64,000 nt of DNA, from NCBI RefSeq assembly GCF_009796745.1, contig NZ_CP047024.1:1-64000 (forward strand), read 5' to 3'. Of the stretch, positions 1 to 13,592 are shown one piece after another. The notes under the pieces are model-generated. The model was not told the DNA's origin. It made no database searches and saw only the letters and a program-made list of their open reading frames with translations. The position numbers were made by a program, and so were the translations under genes. This stretch comes from Paraglaciecola sp. L1A13 (lineage in GTDB: Bacteria > Pseudomonadota > Gammaproteobacteria > Enterobacterales > Alteromonadaceae). Position 1 is the first letter of the stretch. The number at the start of each line of letters is the position of its first letter.

Positions 1-258
1 ATATTAGAGTCGTTATTTTTATATTAAATAAAAATATGTAATAAATTCAATTGTTTATTTGTATAATTGAATTTCATTCATCGAAGTTAGGATCCCATAT
101 TTACTTATGCACAGTTTAAAGGGATAATTGAAGTATATTCAGTGTTTAGTGTTGGATATTTAGTCGTTTAAGCCTTTTTTTGTCAATCTTCTTTTTCTGT
201 CTTCTTAAATCGGTCTTTGTTTTTTTCCTCTATATTGTTGGCTCGGAGTAGTTTTTTA
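1..258. promoter_or_regulatory. dnaA upstream region with one DnaA box
   Basis: AT-rich leader of dnaA. A consensus DnaA box TTATGCACA lies at 105-113, the usual arrangement for DnaA autoregulation. Only one GATC site (91-94) and no box cluster is visible, so this piece alone does not look like a full origin; sequence before position 1 is not available. A Shine-Dalgarno GGAG at 245-248 serves the ATG at 259. Confidence 0.6.
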
Positions 259-1683
259 ATGTCTTTATGGAATCGTTGCCTTGAAAGGCTTCAGCAAGAT
301 TTGCCGACTCAGCAATTTAGTATGTGGATAAGACCATTAATTGCTAATGAGGAAACAGCTTCTATTACGCTTTTTGCACCCAATCGGTTTGTATTAGATT
401 GGGTTCGTGATAAATATATTGCACAAATTGAGGCCCTATTCGCAGAGTTCTGCGCCACTGATTCTGTACCTCAGCTGAGGATAGAAGTAAGATCTTCGGC
501 GAATGTTCAACAAAGTCAGTCCTTCAGCTCAACGCCCAGCGCAAGCGCCAGTTCTTCGGTTGTAGAGAACAGTATTAAATCCCTACAAAGACACCAGGCC
601 GCGCGCAGTAATGTTCAAGCTGATACGATAAGTCCACCAAACCCTAAAATTGTGGCGTCTCATAAAAGTAATATTAACTTTAATTATAAATTCGATAATT
701 TTGTTGAAGGTAAATCGAATCAGTTAGCGCGGGCAGCTTCGCGACAAGTAGCTGATAATCCTGGTAAGGCTTATAACCCGTTGTTTATTTATGGCGGTAC
801 AGGCTTAGGTAAAACTCACCTTTTGCATGCTGTTGGTAACGGTATTATTGATAATAAAAAAGATGCGACGGTAGTTTATATGCATTCCGAGCGATTTGTT
901 CAAGATATGGTAAAAGCCCTGCAGAACAACGCTATTGAAGAGTTTAAACGTTATTATCGTTCTGTTGATGCATTGCTTATAGATGATATCCAGTTTTTTG
1001 CCAATAAAGAACGCTCTCAAGAAGAGTTCTTTCATACGTTCAATGCTTTATTAGAAGGTAACCAGCAAATTATTCTGACGTCTGATCGATATCCCAAGGA
1101 AATTGACGGAGTAGAGGATCGCTTAAAATCTCGTTTTGGATGGGGTTTAACAATTGCGATTGAGCCACCAGAATTAGAAACTAGGGTAGCGATACTAATG
1201 CGCAAAGCATTAGAGAATAAAATAGTGTTACCTGATGAGGTTGCGTTTTTTATTGCTAAAAGGTTGCGCTCAAATGTACGCGAACTAGAGGGGGCGCTTA
1301 ACCGTGTTATCGCCAACGCTAATTTCACTGGTAGACCGATTACAATAGATTTTGTGCGAGAAGCTTTACGCGACTTATTGGCTTTGCAGGAAAAGCTCGT
1401 CACCATAGATAACATTCAGAAAACAGTGGCTGAGTATTATAAAATCAAAATGGCAGATATTCTCTCTAAGCGTCGAAGTCGCAGTGTTGCACGCCCTAGG
1501 CAAATGGCTATGGCTTTGTCAAAAGAATTGACGAATCATAGTTTACCAGAAATAGGTGACGCGTTCGGCGGACGAGACCATACGACAGTGTTGCATGCGT
1601 GTCGGAAAATTGTGCAGCTTAGAGAAGAGAGTCATGATATAAAAGAAGACTATCAAAATTTAATTCGCACCTTATCTTCATAA
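259..1683 (+). CDS. dnaA: Chromosomal replication initiator protein DnaA
   Basis: Initiator AAA+ ATPase that binds DnaA boxes and opens the origin. From the ATG at 259 the product is 474 residues, normal for the family. It begins with the domain I sequence [12 protein letters not shown], followed by a Ser/Gln-rich linker. The Walker A motif GGTGLGKT is at residues 179-186, Walker B LLIDDIQF near 239-246, and the domain IV DNA-binding signature [14 protein letters not shown] is near the C terminus. The frame is open upstream to a TTG at 217, but the homology and the GGAG at 245-248 favour ATG 259. It heads dnaA-dnaN-recF-gyrB. A TGTGGATAA inside the gene (323-331) is dictated by the conserved MWIRP codons and is probably not a functional box. 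Confidence 0.97.
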   Translation: MSLWNRCLERLQQDLPTQQFSMWIRPLIANEETASITLFAPNRFVLDWVRDKYIAQIEALFAEFCATDSVPQLRIEVRSSANVQQSQSFSSTPSASASSSVVENSIKSLQRHQAARSNVQADTISPPNPKIVASHKSNINFNYKFDNFVEGKSNQLARAASRQVADNPGKAYNPLFIYGGTGLGKTHLLHAVGNGIIDNKKDATVVYMHSERFVQDMVKALQNNAIEEFKRYYRSVDALLIDDIQFFANKERSQEEFFHTFNALLEGNQQIILTSDRYPKEIDGVEDRLKSRFGWGLTIAIEPPELETRVAILMRKALENKIVLPDEVAFFIAKRLRSNVRELEGALNRVIANANFTGRPITIDFVREALRDLLALQEKLVTIDNIQKTVAEYYKIKMADILSKRRSRSVARPRQMAMALSKELTNHSLPEIGDAFGGRDHTTVLHACRKIVQLREESHDIKEDYQNLIRTLSS

Positions 1684-1702
1684 AAAAGTTACGAGAATTT
1701 AG

Positions 1703-2806
1703 ATGAAATTCAGCATAAGCAGGGAAAACTTTTTACAGCCGCTACAGTTAGTTTCTGGCGCTGTAGAACGCAGACATACCTTACCAATTCTTTCTAATGT
1801 ATTGATAAAGGTTAGTGAAAATGCATTGTGGTTGACAGGTACCGATTTAGAAGTCGAGTTGATTTCTAATGTTACTCTTACCGGTGAATTCGAGGAAGGT
1901 GAGATTACAGTGCCTGCCAAGAAGCTGTTAGATATTATTCGTGGGTTAACTGAAGGTAGTGAAATTAGTTTTCAGCTTGATGGGAATAAAGCGATTCTGC
2001 GCTGTGGGCGCAGTAAATATAGTCTATCAACGTTATCAGCAACAGATTATCCAAACCTAGAGGATTGGCAGGGCGATCTAGAGTTTGAAATCTCGCAATC
2101 AAATTTGAAGCGATTAATCGACAGTGTGCACTTTTCTATGGCGCAACAAGATGTTCGATATTACTTAAACGGCATGTCGCTAGAAACTGAAGATAATGTT
2201 ATTCGAACCGTTGCTACAGACGGACACAGGCTTGCATTGTGTCGCTTAAATTACACTGAAGCTACTTTGCCCAACCGTCAAGTCATTATCCCCCGTAAAG
2301 GCGTTATGGAGATTATCAGGCTAATAGAGGATAGCGATAAGTCGTTGAAAGTTCAGGTTGGTTCTAACCACATTCGAATATTTTCTAATGATTTTATTTT
2401 TACCAGTAAGTTAGTCGATGGTCGCTTCCCGGATTATCGTAGAGTGTTACCTAAAGACGGTGATAAAAACATTGTTGCCAGTAAGCTTGCCTTAAAGAAT
2501 GCATTTTCTCGTGCTTCAATCCTTTCTAATGAAAAATTCAAAGGTGTACGTCTCAATCTATCTTCAGGTGAATTGAAAATTACCGCTAACAATCCTGAGC
2601 AAGAAGAAGCAGTAGAAATTGTTGATGTTAATTACCAAGGCGGAGATTTAGAAATAGGCTTCAACGTGGCTTACTTAATCGATGTGCTCAATGCGGTTAA
2701 TGCCGAGGAGGTTAAGTTCACTTTAGCGGACTCTAACAGTAGTGCATTAATTGAAGATGGGGCGGATGATTCTGCTTTGTACGTTATTATGCCAATGAGG
2801 CTATAG
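1703..2806 (+). CDS. dnaN: DNA polymerase III beta sliding clamp
   Basis: Ring-shaped processivity clamp of the replicase, which also tethers polymerases, MutS and ligase. The length of 367 residues matches the gammaproteobacterial family (E. coli about 366). The start MKFSISRENFLQPLQLVSGAVERRHTLP and the end YVIMPMRL are classic: the C-terminal MPMRL forms part of the hydrophobic partner-binding pocket. It lies 19 bp after dnaA and 22 bp before recF, consistent with one transcription unit. Confidence 0.97.
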   Translation: MKFSISRENFLQPLQLVSGAVERRHTLPILSNVLIKVSENALWLTGTDLEVELISNVTLTGEFEEGEITVPAKKLLDIIRGLTEGSEISFQLDGNKAILRCGRSKYSLSTLSATDYPNLEDWQGDLEFEISQSNLKRLIDSVHFSMAQQDVRYYLNGMSLETEDNVIRTVATDGHRLALCRLNYTEATLPNRQVIIPRKGVMEIIRLIEDSDKSLKVQVGSNHIRIFSNDFIFTSKLVDGRFPDYRRVLPKDGDKNIVASKLALKNAFSRASILSNEKFKGVRLNLSSGELKITANNPEQEEAVEIVDVNYQGGDLEIGFNVAYLIDVLNAVNAEEVKFTLADSNSSALIEDGADDSALYVIMPMRL

Positions 2807-2828
2807 TACATTCCTTGTTGATACTAAT

Positions 2829-6345
<3,517 letters not shown>

Positions 6346-6385
6346 CGTCTTTGATGTTATAGAATAAGCCCGTAACATAATGATC

Positions 6386-6413
6386 AGCCCGCTTAGAACG
6401 CGGGCTTTTTTTT
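6386..6413 (+). terminator. Rho-independent terminator after gyrB
   Basis: Perfect 7-bp stem AGCCCGC / GCGGGCT with a 7-nt loop, followed by a run of eight T. It closes the dnaA-gyrB transcription unit. Confidence 0.9.
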
Positions 6414-6451
6414 GGTTATTTTTGGGAAAATCCGAATAAGGTTATTGTGGA

Positions 6452-6472
6452 TTGGACCCTGGACCCTGGACC
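6452..6472. repeat. Tandem 7-mer repeat (TGGACCC)x3
   Basis: Three head-to-tail copies of the heptamer TGGACCC in the intergenic region between the gyrB terminator and the racemase gene. No function is recognised; it is G+C-rich against an AT-rich background. Confidence 0.6.
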
Positions 6473-6570
6473 CATTTACCCATATCACAATTATCCTAAC
6501 TCAGTATTTCAACTATGAAACTATACCTACTAAAAAATTCAATTTTGACTAAAAATATAAGAGAAGATTA

Positions 6571-7266
6571 ATGAAAACGATCGGAATGTTAGGAGGAATG
6601 AGTTGGGAATCTACCGCCCATTACTATCAACTGCTAAATAAAGGAGTTAACGAAGCTTTAGGTGGCCTCAATAGCGCTAGAATCATACTTAATAGCGTTA
6701 ACTTCCAAGACATAGAACAACTACAAAGAACGGGGAATTGGAGGGATACAGGGCTTATTTTAGGTCACGCAGCTATTGAATTAGAGAAAGGTGGAGCAGA
6801 TTTTATAATTATATGTACTAACACTATGCATAAGGTAGTTGATGAAATAAGCCGCTTTACCCCGTTACCTATTCTACATATAGCGGATGCAACGGCAGAA
6901 GTGTTGTGTACTGCAAATATAAGGCAAGTTGGTTTATTAGGTACTGCTTTTACGATGGAACAAGCGTTTTACAAAACACGAATCCACGAGAAATTTGGTA
7001 TCGAAGTGACAGTCCCTTGCGAAGAGGATAGGGCGTTTGTTCATAAAGTTATATATCAAGAATTGTGTAAAGGCATCTTTTCTGAGGAGTCTAAACTACG
7101 TTTTTTGGATATTATTGATGAATTGTATTCACAAGGCTGCGAAGGTGTGATTTTAGGATGCACTGAAATCTCTTTGCTTGTTCGACAAGATGATACAGAT
7201 GTGACACTTTACGACACTACTGCAATCCATGCTGACGCTGCGGTGCGATTAGCATTATATCGTTAA
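6571..7266 (+). CDS. ygeA: Aspartate/glutamate racemase family protein (YgeA type)
   Basis: Cofactor-independent amino-acid racemase; the E. coli homologue YgeA is a broad-specificity racemase. The 231-residue length equals YgeA. The start GMLGGMSWEST and the two catalytic cysteines, C82 in CTNTMHK and C197 in GCTEI, are conserved, so it should be active. It is monocistronic behind a short AT-rich leader and converges on the GGDEF gene. The substrate cannot be told from sequence. Confidence 0.9.
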   Translation: MKTIGMLGGMSWESTAHYYQLLNKGVNEALGGLNSARIILNSVNFQDIEQLQRTGNWRDTGLILGHAAIELEKGGADFIIICTNTMHKVVDEISRFTPLPILHIADATAEVLCTANIRQVGLLGTAFTMEQAFYKTRIHEKFGIEVTVPCEEDRAFVHKVIYQELCKGIFSEESKLRFLDIIDELYSQGCEGVILGCTEISLLVRQDDTDVTLYDTTAIHADAAVRLALYR

Positions 7267-7287
7267 TTAATATGTATTAAACGTACG

Positions 7288-8895
7288 TTATAACCAATTA
7301 GGGTCAAAAATTTCAAAATGGCCACGGCCGTTTTGTTTTACTTGGTACATCGTTTTATCAGCACAAGCGATTAAGTCTTTTGTATTATCAGCATGAGTAG
7401 GGGCAATTACCACACCAATACTGCCACCTATAGTGCAGTTGATATCATCGGATATATCGATAGGATAGCGCAGACTATCAAGCGTAGATTGCGCCAATGC
7501 GCAAATTTCATCTATATTTACTTCGTTGACTACGTATGCGGCTACGAACTCATCACCACCCCAGCGACTACAGAATTCATTTTTACCATCGAATACGGAC
7601 TGTAAACGTTTACCAACTTCGATAAGAACTCGGTCACCTGCATCGTGGCCGTGGACATCGTTGACGGGTTTAAAATTATCAAGATCAATCATAAAAACGA
7701 CTAAGCTTAAATCTAAAAAGCTTACGGTCTGGAGCAAGTTCTCTATTTCTGCTTCACCGGAACGTCTATTCTTAAGGTGAGTCAATGCATCATGGTCTGC
7801 TTCGAAGCGTGTTTTATGCTCCTTTTCAACACGTGCAGTCACATCATACATGATAACTTCTATAAGTGGTCCTTGGGCGCCAGTGTCAGACTGACGCACT
7901 TCGGAACGTTGCGTAGTAACCCTAGAAAATAAGCAATGAACCCATTTCTTTTTTTCGCCCGAAAGTGATTTACACTTTAGATCGATAGATAGATGGTTAA
8001 CGGATTCCTCATTACGTATCCTGATTAGTAAACTAGCGAGTTGATCTACATGCTCAAACAACTCAATAAACGTAGTGTCAGTTAATGAATTTGGTAGCAT
8101 ATTGTTGAAAGCAGGGTTTGATGCACTAATCTTATTATCGGCGTCTATTAGACATATACCGGCACTGGCTTGTTCAAATATTAGGCGAAACTTACTCTCT
8201 AAGGCTTGGGTTTGAATACGCAAGTCAGTTTCATTTTCCAATGTACTTTTAAGCTCTCCCATAAGATCGTTGATGCCTTGAACCATCTGACCAATTTCGT
8301 CATTTTCATTATGAATTAATGTGCGCATAGTTTCAGTATTGCGCGGGTCAATCTTCAAGAAACTTGCGGTTAACTTTTGTAATGGTTGGGTCAGAAGTTT
8401 ATGCACAAAAACCGACACAAAAAGTGCCACAATCGCAGAGTAAAGAAGTAATAAAAGTGCGTCATTGATAGCGTTTTGTTTGGCAATACTTTGAATATAA
8501 TTACGATTAGGGTATATCAGAAGCTCGCCAATCGTTTGATTGGGAATGAAAGGGTGCTGGACCTCAGTCTTTATAAGACCTTTACTACCACTAAGAATGC
8601 CAAAACTAACATCTAAACTTACAGAGTCAGAAAGTTTTGCGCCGGCAATAAGATCGTTTATAACCAAGCCTTGAACAATTTCTTGCCCTAATTCTTGATC
8701 TTGTACATATAGTGCAATCGAAGCAGTGCTGCGTATAGTGGCCCCAATCTGCTCGATTAACGCCTGGGCTTTATTTTGCTCACTGCTCACAGCGTTGACA
8801 TACAATAAAACCGATGTAACAAGTGACGTACCAATGGCACCGATAGCAATCGCTAACGCCACTTTGATATAAATTTTTCCGCTAATACTTTTCAA
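7288..8895 (-). CDS. Membrane diguanylate cyclase with HAMP, PAS and GGDEF domains
   Basis: Predicted c-di-GMP synthase anchored in the inner membrane. A transmembrane segment lies at about residues 10-32 and a periplasmic sensor region follows. A second TM (LLLLLYSAIVALFVSVFV) precedes a HAMP segment, then a PAS domain (FRLIFEQASAGICLIDADNKI) and a C-terminal GGDEF domain. The active-site motif GGDEF is intact at residues 446-450. The inhibitory I-site RxxD is degenerate: GKNE stands at that position, so product inhibition through this site is unlikely. It is a single gene, convergent with ygeA. Confidence 0.92.
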   Translation of the reverse strand: MKSISGKIYIKVALAIAIGAIGTSLVTSVLLYVNAVSSEQNKAQALIEQIGATIRSTASIALYVQDQELGQEIVQGLVINDLIAGAKLSDSVSLDVSFGILSGSKGLIKTEVQHPFIPNQTIGELLIYPNRNYIQSIAKQNAINDALLLLLYSAIVALFVSVFVHKLLTQPLQKLTASFLKIDPRNTETMRTLIHNENDEIGQMVQGINDLMGELKSTLENETDLRIQTQALESKFRLIFEQASAGICLIDADNKISASNPAFNNMLPNSLTDTTFIELFEHVDQLASLLIRIRNEESVNHLSIDLKCKSLSGEKKKWVHCLFSRVTTQRSEVRQSDTGAQGPLIEVIMYDVTARVEKEHKTRFEADHDALTHLKNRRSGEAEIENLLQTVSFLDLSLVVFMIDLDNFKPVNDVHGHDAGDRVLIEVGKRLQSVFDGKNEFCSRWGGDEFVAAYVVNEVNIDEICALAQSTLDSLRYPIDISDDINCTIGGSIGVVIAPTHADNTKDLIACADKTMYQVKQNGRGHFEIFDPNWL

Positions 8896-8978
8896 AATAG
8901 AAATTCACCTATTAGTACAGTTATTTAAGTTATTGATATCTATAAAAATAAATCAAATAATGAAAAATGAGTATCAAA

Positions 8979-9419
8979 TCATAATCTATTTACGGTAACT
9001 GCCGGTTTGTCGATATTGGAGAAATTAATTGTAAATTCGTATAAGCCAGTTTCTTTAGGAACGAACCTAAAATTTTCGTCAGTGGTATTACAATCAGCAT
9101 AGACTGTTTTACCCAATGTAACGCTTTGATCCCTATACTGACTTTTGTATCCACAACTAGAACCTGGTGTCCAATCCTTATCTGCAAATTTAAAGTCATA
9201 GGGTTGACCATCAGCAATCAATTCAATGGTGGTAGCATAAGTGCTACCACCTTTAAGTGTCAGCTGATATTGAGGATCGGCTTCCCACCAAGTAAACACA
9301 CCCCGTAAGTACATATCAGGAAGTTGCTGAATATCTTTATAGGGTTCTACCGTATAGCTAGCACAGCTACTAATAAGACAAACTGCACAGGCGGAGTAAA
9401 GATGTTTAAGCTTGGACAT
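8979..9419 (-). CDS. Putative lipoprotein of unknown function
   Basis: Starting at the ATG at 9419, the product is 146 residues with a basic N terminus, a hydrophobic stretch and a lipobox ISSC with the lipidated cysteine at residue 19. The reading frame is open upstream to 9452, but the internal ATG gives a proper signal peptide. The mature part is rich in aromatic residues (TWWEADPQY) and carries a cysteine pair; it looks like a beta-sandwich, perhaps carbohydrate-binding, though I do not recognise the family. It lies 41 bp downstream of glyS and may be co-transcribed. Confidence 0.75.
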   Translation of the reverse strand: MSKLKHLYSACAVCLISSCASYTVEPYKDIQQLPDMYLRGVFTWWEADPQYQLTLKGGSTYATTIELIADGQPYDFKFADKDWTPGSSCGYKSQYRDQSVTLGKTVYADCNTTDENFRFVPKETGLYEFTINFSNIDKPAVTVNRL

Positions 9420-9460
9420 AAATGGGTACCTAAAACTCATATATTCAGTCAATCCTAATG

Positions 9461-11536
9461 TTACTGCTGATTCAAAATAGAAATGTCAGCTACTAATAAG
9501 AACAGCGTTCTCAACTTGGACAATAAAGCGAGGCGATTGTTTCGTACCAGCTCATCTTCGGCCATGACCATAACGTTATCGAAGAAGTTGTCTACTTGAG
9601 TATGTAGCGTAGCTAACTCGGTAAATACGCCCTGATAGTTACCATCATTTACGAAAGCCGTTACATTTCCTTCAATGCCGTTAAGGGCTTCAGCCAATGC
9701 TTTCTCTTGTTCACTGTCAAACAATGCAGGATTGATATTATGAACGCCCGTCACGTTATTCTTAGCGAGAATATTAGCGACGCGTTTGTTTGCTGAAGCA
9801 AGAGCAAGACCGGATGCTAAACGCTTGAAGCCAGACACAGCTTCAATTCGGGCCGCAAAATCGGCTGGCTTAGTTGGGCGTCTAGCAGCAACGGCTTGAA
9901 TTACATCTATATCAATTCCTTGCTCCTGATACCATGCTCTGAAGCGCCCTAAGATGAAATCAACGACTTGAGATTCTAAATTATCTGAATGGGTCAACTT
10001 CTCGCCAAACAAGCTGATAGAGGCGCGAACCAAATCAACAAGGTCTAACGGTAACTTCATTTCAACTGTAATACGCAACACGCCGATAGCGGCTCGTCTT
10101 AGAGCAAAAGGGTCTTTATCGCCTTTGGGCATTTGACCGATACCAAATATGCCTACTAATGAGTCTATTTTGTCTGCTAATGCAACGGCACAGCTGATAT
10201 GAGAAGTAGGGAGTTTATCTCCGGCAAAACGTGGCATGTATTGCTCGTTTTGAGCTAAAGCTACGTCATCATCCTCACCGTCAAATTTAGCGTAGTGCAT
10301 TCCCATAATGCCTTGAACATCAGGGAACTCCATAACCATGTTGGTCATTAGATCTGTTTTTGATAGCAAGCCTGCGCGCATTGCTAACGTTGAATCACAG
10401 TTTAACATCGTTGCAATACTGCCTGCTAACTGAGATATGCGCTGAGATTTTTCATATAGCGTACCTAATTGCTTTTGGAACAAAACGGTTTTTAAACTAT
10501 CAAGGCGCGACTCTAAGGTATTCTTTTTATCAGTATTAAAGAAAAATTCCGCATCCGCTAGGCGAGGGCGGATTACTTTTTCATTACCACTAACTATTTG
10601 ACTTGGATCTTTACTCTCGATATTAGTCACGAACACAAAACGCGATTTGAGTTGACCGTTTTGATCAAGCAATGGAAAGTATTTTTGGTCATCTTTCATG
10701 GTGTATATTAGCGCCTCTTTAGGCACCTCTAAGAAAGACTCGTCGAAACTGGCAGTCAATACCACAGGCCACTCAACTAACGCAGTTACTTCATCTAGTA
10801 AAGCGTCGTTCATATCGGCAGTTGCATTTTCTTTTTGCGCGGTAGCATTAACTTGCTGCTGTATTTTCGCTTTACGTGTTGCAAAATCAGCCAATACATA
10901 ATGTGCTTCTAACTGCGCTAAGTAATCATCCGCATGTGCCAAACTGAACTGTTTTTCACCATGAAAACGATGACCATAGACTACGCGATCTGAGTCTATA
11001 CCTAATATATTCCCGGCGATTACCTCGTTACCAAACAACATGCAAACCGTATGCACAGGACGAATAAACTGTGTTGAACTGCTTCCCCACCGCATTGGCT
11101 TAGGGATCGGTAGTTTCTTGAGTGCAGAATCAATCATTGCAGGTAAAAGCTTGGCAATTTGTTCGCCTTTTGCCTGGCCCTTAAATAATAGCCATTCGCC
11201 TTTATCCGTGGTTAAGCGCTCTGCTTGTTCTACCGTAATTCCGTTCGAACGAGCCCAACCTTGAGCTGCTTTAGTCGATTGTCCTGATGCATCAAACGCA
11301 ACTGAAACAGCAGGGCCTTTCTTTTCGATTAATTTATCTTCTTGTTGCTCTGCTAGACCTAACACGTTCACTGCAAGACGGCGAGGGGACGCGAACCATT
11401 TGACTGATGAGTATGTTAACTCAGCGTCATCTAGTGCGGCTTGAACATTGTCTGCAAATGCTTGGGCTAACTTACCGAGTGCTTTAGGTGGCAATTCTTC
11501 GGTACCAATTTCAACTAATAAATTTTCGTAACGCAT
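9461..11536 (-). CDS. glyS: Glycine--tRNA ligase beta subunit
   Basis: Beta subunit of the tetrameric alpha2beta2 glycyl-tRNA synthetase, which contacts tRNA-Gly. The 691-residue length is close to E. coli GlyS (689). The start [22 protein letters not shown] is the family signature, and the C-terminal helical domain fits the DALR/anticodon-binding region. It follows glyQ by 3 bp, so it is translationally coupled. Confidence 0.97.
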   Translation of the reverse strand: MRYENLLVEIGTEELPPKALGKLAQAFADNVQAALDDAELTYSSVKWFASPRRLAVNVLGLAEQQEDKLIEKKGPAVSVAFDASGQSTKAAQGWARSNGITVEQAERLTTDKGEWLLFKGQAKGEQIAKLLPAMIDSALKKLPIPKPMRWGSSSTQFIRPVHTVCMLFGNEVIAGNILGIDSDRVVYGHRFHGEKQFSLAHADDYLAQLEAHYVLADFATRKAKIQQQVNATAQKENATADMNDALLDEVTALVEWPVVLTASFDESFLEVPKEALIYTMKDDQKYFPLLDQNGQLKSRFVFVTNIESKDPSQIVSGNEKVIRPRLADAEFFFNTDKKNTLESRLDSLKTVLFQKQLGTLYEKSQRISQLAGSIATMLNCDSTLAMRAGLLSKTDLMTNMVMEFPDVQGIMGMHYAKFDGEDDDVALAQNEQYMPRFAGDKLPTSHISCAVALADKIDSLVGIFGIGQMPKGDKDPFALRRAAIGVLRITVEMKLPLDLVDLVRASISLFGEKLTHSDNLESQVVDFILGRFRAWYQEQGIDIDVIQAVAARRPTKPADFAARIEAVSGFKRLASGLALASANKRVANILAKNNVTGVHNINPALFDSEQEKALAEALNGIEGNVTAFVNDGNYQGVFTELATLHTQVDNFFDNVMVMAEDELVRNNRLALLSKLRTLFLLVADISILNQQ

Positions 11537-11539
11537 GAA

Positions 11540-12445
11540 TTAAGCCTCCTTTTTACACATTGGGAATCCAAGCTTTTCTCGAGCTTGATAATAGGCTTCT
11601 GCACACGCTTTAGACAGCGCACGAACGCGAAGTATATAACGTTGACGTTCCGTTACTGAGATGGCGTGGCGAGCATCTAGTAAGTTAAACGCATGCGATG
11701 CTTTCATTACTTGCTCATAAGCGGGTAAGGGTAATCCTGCTTCGATCATCTTTTGGCTTTCTTTTTCACAGTGATCGAACGTGCCAAACAAAGCGTCAAC
11801 ATCTGCGTATTCGAAGTTATAGGTAGATTGTTCAACTTCGTTTTGATGGAAAACATCGCCATAAGTCACTTTGCCTAAGGGGCCATCTGTCCAAACTAAA
11901 TCATAAATGCTATCTACACCTTGAATATACATAGCTAAACGTTCTAACCCATAGGTAATTTCACCAGTAACGGGTGAGCACTCAATTCCGCCTACCTGTT
12001 GAAAATAGGTAAATTGAGTAACTTCCATTCCATTTAACCAGACTTCCCAGCCAAGTCCCCATGCACCTAGCGTAGGCGACTCCCAATTATCTTCCACAAA
12101 GCGAATATCGTGCACCAGAGGATCGAAACCGAGCTCTTTAAGTGAGCCTAAATAAAGCTCCTGAATATTGCTCGGTGAGGGTTTAAGCATTACTTGAAAC
12201 TGGTAGTAATGCTGTAATCGGTTTGGGTTTTCGCCGTAGCGGCCGTCAGTAGGTCGACGGCAGGGTTGAACATATGCACTACTGATTGGCTCTGGTCCAA
12301 TGGATCGTAGGAATGTCATAGGGTGAAAAGTGCCTGCGCCGACTTCCATATCTAAAGGTTGAATGATTACGCAACCTTGTCTTGCCCAGTAGTCTTGGAG
12401 TGATAAAATCAGTCCTTGAAAGGTTTTACTATCAAACTTATTCAT
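11540..12445 (-). CDS. glyQ: Glycine--tRNA ligase alpha subunit
   Basis: Catalytic alpha subunit of glycyl-tRNA synthetase. Starting at the ATG at 12445 it is 301 residues; E. coli GlyQ is 303 and begins with the same MxKFDxxTFQGLIL pattern. A TTG 15 bp upstream is in frame but adds residues absent from the family. The motif [18 protein letters not shown] is present. It is divergent from tag. Confidence 0.96.
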   Translation of the reverse strand: MNKFDSKTFQGLILSLQDYWARQGCVIIQPLDMEVGAGTFHPMTFLRSIGPEPISSAYVQPCRRPTDGRYGENPNRLQHYYQFQVMLKPSPSNIQELYLGSLKELGFDPLVHDIRFVEDNWESPTLGAWGLGWEVWLNGMEVTQFTYFQQVGGIECSPVTGEITYGLERLAMYIQGVDSIYDLVWTDGPLGKVTYGDVFHQNEVEQSTYNFEYADVDALFGTFDHCEKESQKMIEAGLPLPAYEQVMKASHAFNLLDARHAISVTERQRYILRVRALSKACAEAYYQAREKLGFPMCKKEA

Positions 12446-12562
12446 TAATTGCTGCCACAAAAATAATCCGAAAAAACGCCGGTTAGTATACCTGCTGTAT
12501 ACCGATCAATGTAGGTTAAATAACCATATTAATGCCTCAATAGGTTATTAAAGGACGAAAAA

Positions 12563-13144
12563 ATGCACCAGACTCGTTGTGCTTGGGTTTCTCAAGATCC
12601 GATTTATCAAGATTATCACGACAATGTATGGGGACGCCCCGTTCAGGATAAATACGCACTATTCGCCAAATTATGCCTGGATGGCCAGCAAGCTGGTCTG
12701 AGTTGGTTAACTATTTTGAAAAAACAGCAAAATTACTATCAAGCGTTTCATAACTTTGATCCATTGCTTATAAGTGTTATGACTGAAGACGATGTTGAGC
12801 GTTTGTTGCAAAACAAAGGCATAGTACGCAATCGCCTTAAAATAAATGCCATTATTAAGAATGCTAAAGGGTTTCTTGAGATTGAGCGGGAAGGCATAAG
12901 CTTCGCAGATTATATTTGGTCATTTGTAAACGACCAACCGACAGTAAACGCTTGGGTGGACAAAAAAGAGGTGCCGACTACAACAAGCGAATCAGACGCA
13001 ATGAGTAAGGCGCTAAAAAAACGGGGTTTTTCTTTTGTAGGAAGTACTATTTGTTATGCGTTTATGCAGGCCGTGGGATTAGTGAATGACCACACTACAG
13101 ACTGCTTCTGCTATCCTACAAACCCAAACGCCTCTAAGGCGTGA
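12563..13144 (+). CDS. tag: DNA-3-methyladenine glycosylase I
   Basis: Base-excision repair glycosylase that removes 3-methyladenine. The 193-residue product closely follows E. coli Tag (RCxWVSQDPxYxxYHDNxWG, VNDHxxxCxCYP), including the Cys/His residues that bind the structural zinc (C6, H19 and the C-terminal His/Cys). The pocket residue equivalent to E. coli Glu38 is Asp40 here (LDGQQAGLSW), a conservative but notable change. Its 3' end overlaps the convergent DUF2489 gene by 11 bp. Confidence 0.94.
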   Translation: MHQTRCAWVSQDPIYQDYHDNVWGRPVQDKYALFAKLCLDGQQAGLSWLTILKKQQNYYQAFHNFDPLLISVMTEDDVERLLQNKGIVRNRLKINAIIKNAKGFLEIEREGISFADYIWSFVNDQPTVNAWVDKKEVPTTTSESDAMSKALKKRGFSFVGSTICYAFMQAVGLVNDHTTDCFCYPTNPNASKA

Positions 13145-13583
13145 AGGTTCGCAATTTAGTGACATCACGCAGGATTTGGCTTTCAAGTTCTACCTCAGCA
13201 GCTTCTCTCTCATCGTCTTGTATTTTTCGTTCAAGGGATGAAAGCTTATCTCTAGCTTCATGGGTTGGAAAATTACTGACCTTCATATACAAGGTATAAA
13301 GCCCTGGATATTGAGATTGATAATCAGGCTTGTTATCAATAGGTAGACTTTCGTGTAAATGATACAAACGAATACTACCTTCCGATAAATTGCATTGTTG
13401 CTGTTCCACGGCCATGGCAATTGTTCGAATACTTTCCATTAGCCGTGTAATTCGCTGTTGTTTCGTTTGCGCCATTTTTTTGTTTTGCTTGTTAAGCATA
13501 AACAAGAGCTTGCCGGCATAAAAAGCCAGACCGGCGATGATCAATAGAGCAATAACGATAAGTGAAATAGCAAAGTAGCTCAT
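13134..13583 (-). CDS. DUF2489-like single-pass membrane protein
   Basis: 149 residues with an N-terminal transmembrane helix (residues about 5-27) followed by a charged, coiled-coil-prone cytoplasmic segment. The layout and the position directly after yihI match the DUF2489 family seen beside yihI in Vibrio and relatives. No enzymatic motif is visible and the function is unknown. It lies 9 bp from yihI and is probably co-transcribed with it. Confidence 0.75.
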   Translation of the reverse strand: MSYFAISLIVIALLIIAGLAFYAGKLLFMLNKQNKKMAQTKQQRITRLMESIRTIAMAVEQQQCNLSEGSIRLYHLHESLPIDNKPDYQSQYPGLYTLYMKVSNFPTHEARDKLSSLERKIQDDEREAAEVELESQILRDVTKLRTFTP

Positions 13584-13592
13584 TTTAAAAAC

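Noticed and set aside
323..331. TGTGGATAA DnaA box inside dnaA
   Set aside because: It is the coding of the conserved MWIRP residues, so the match is expected by chance of codon choice.
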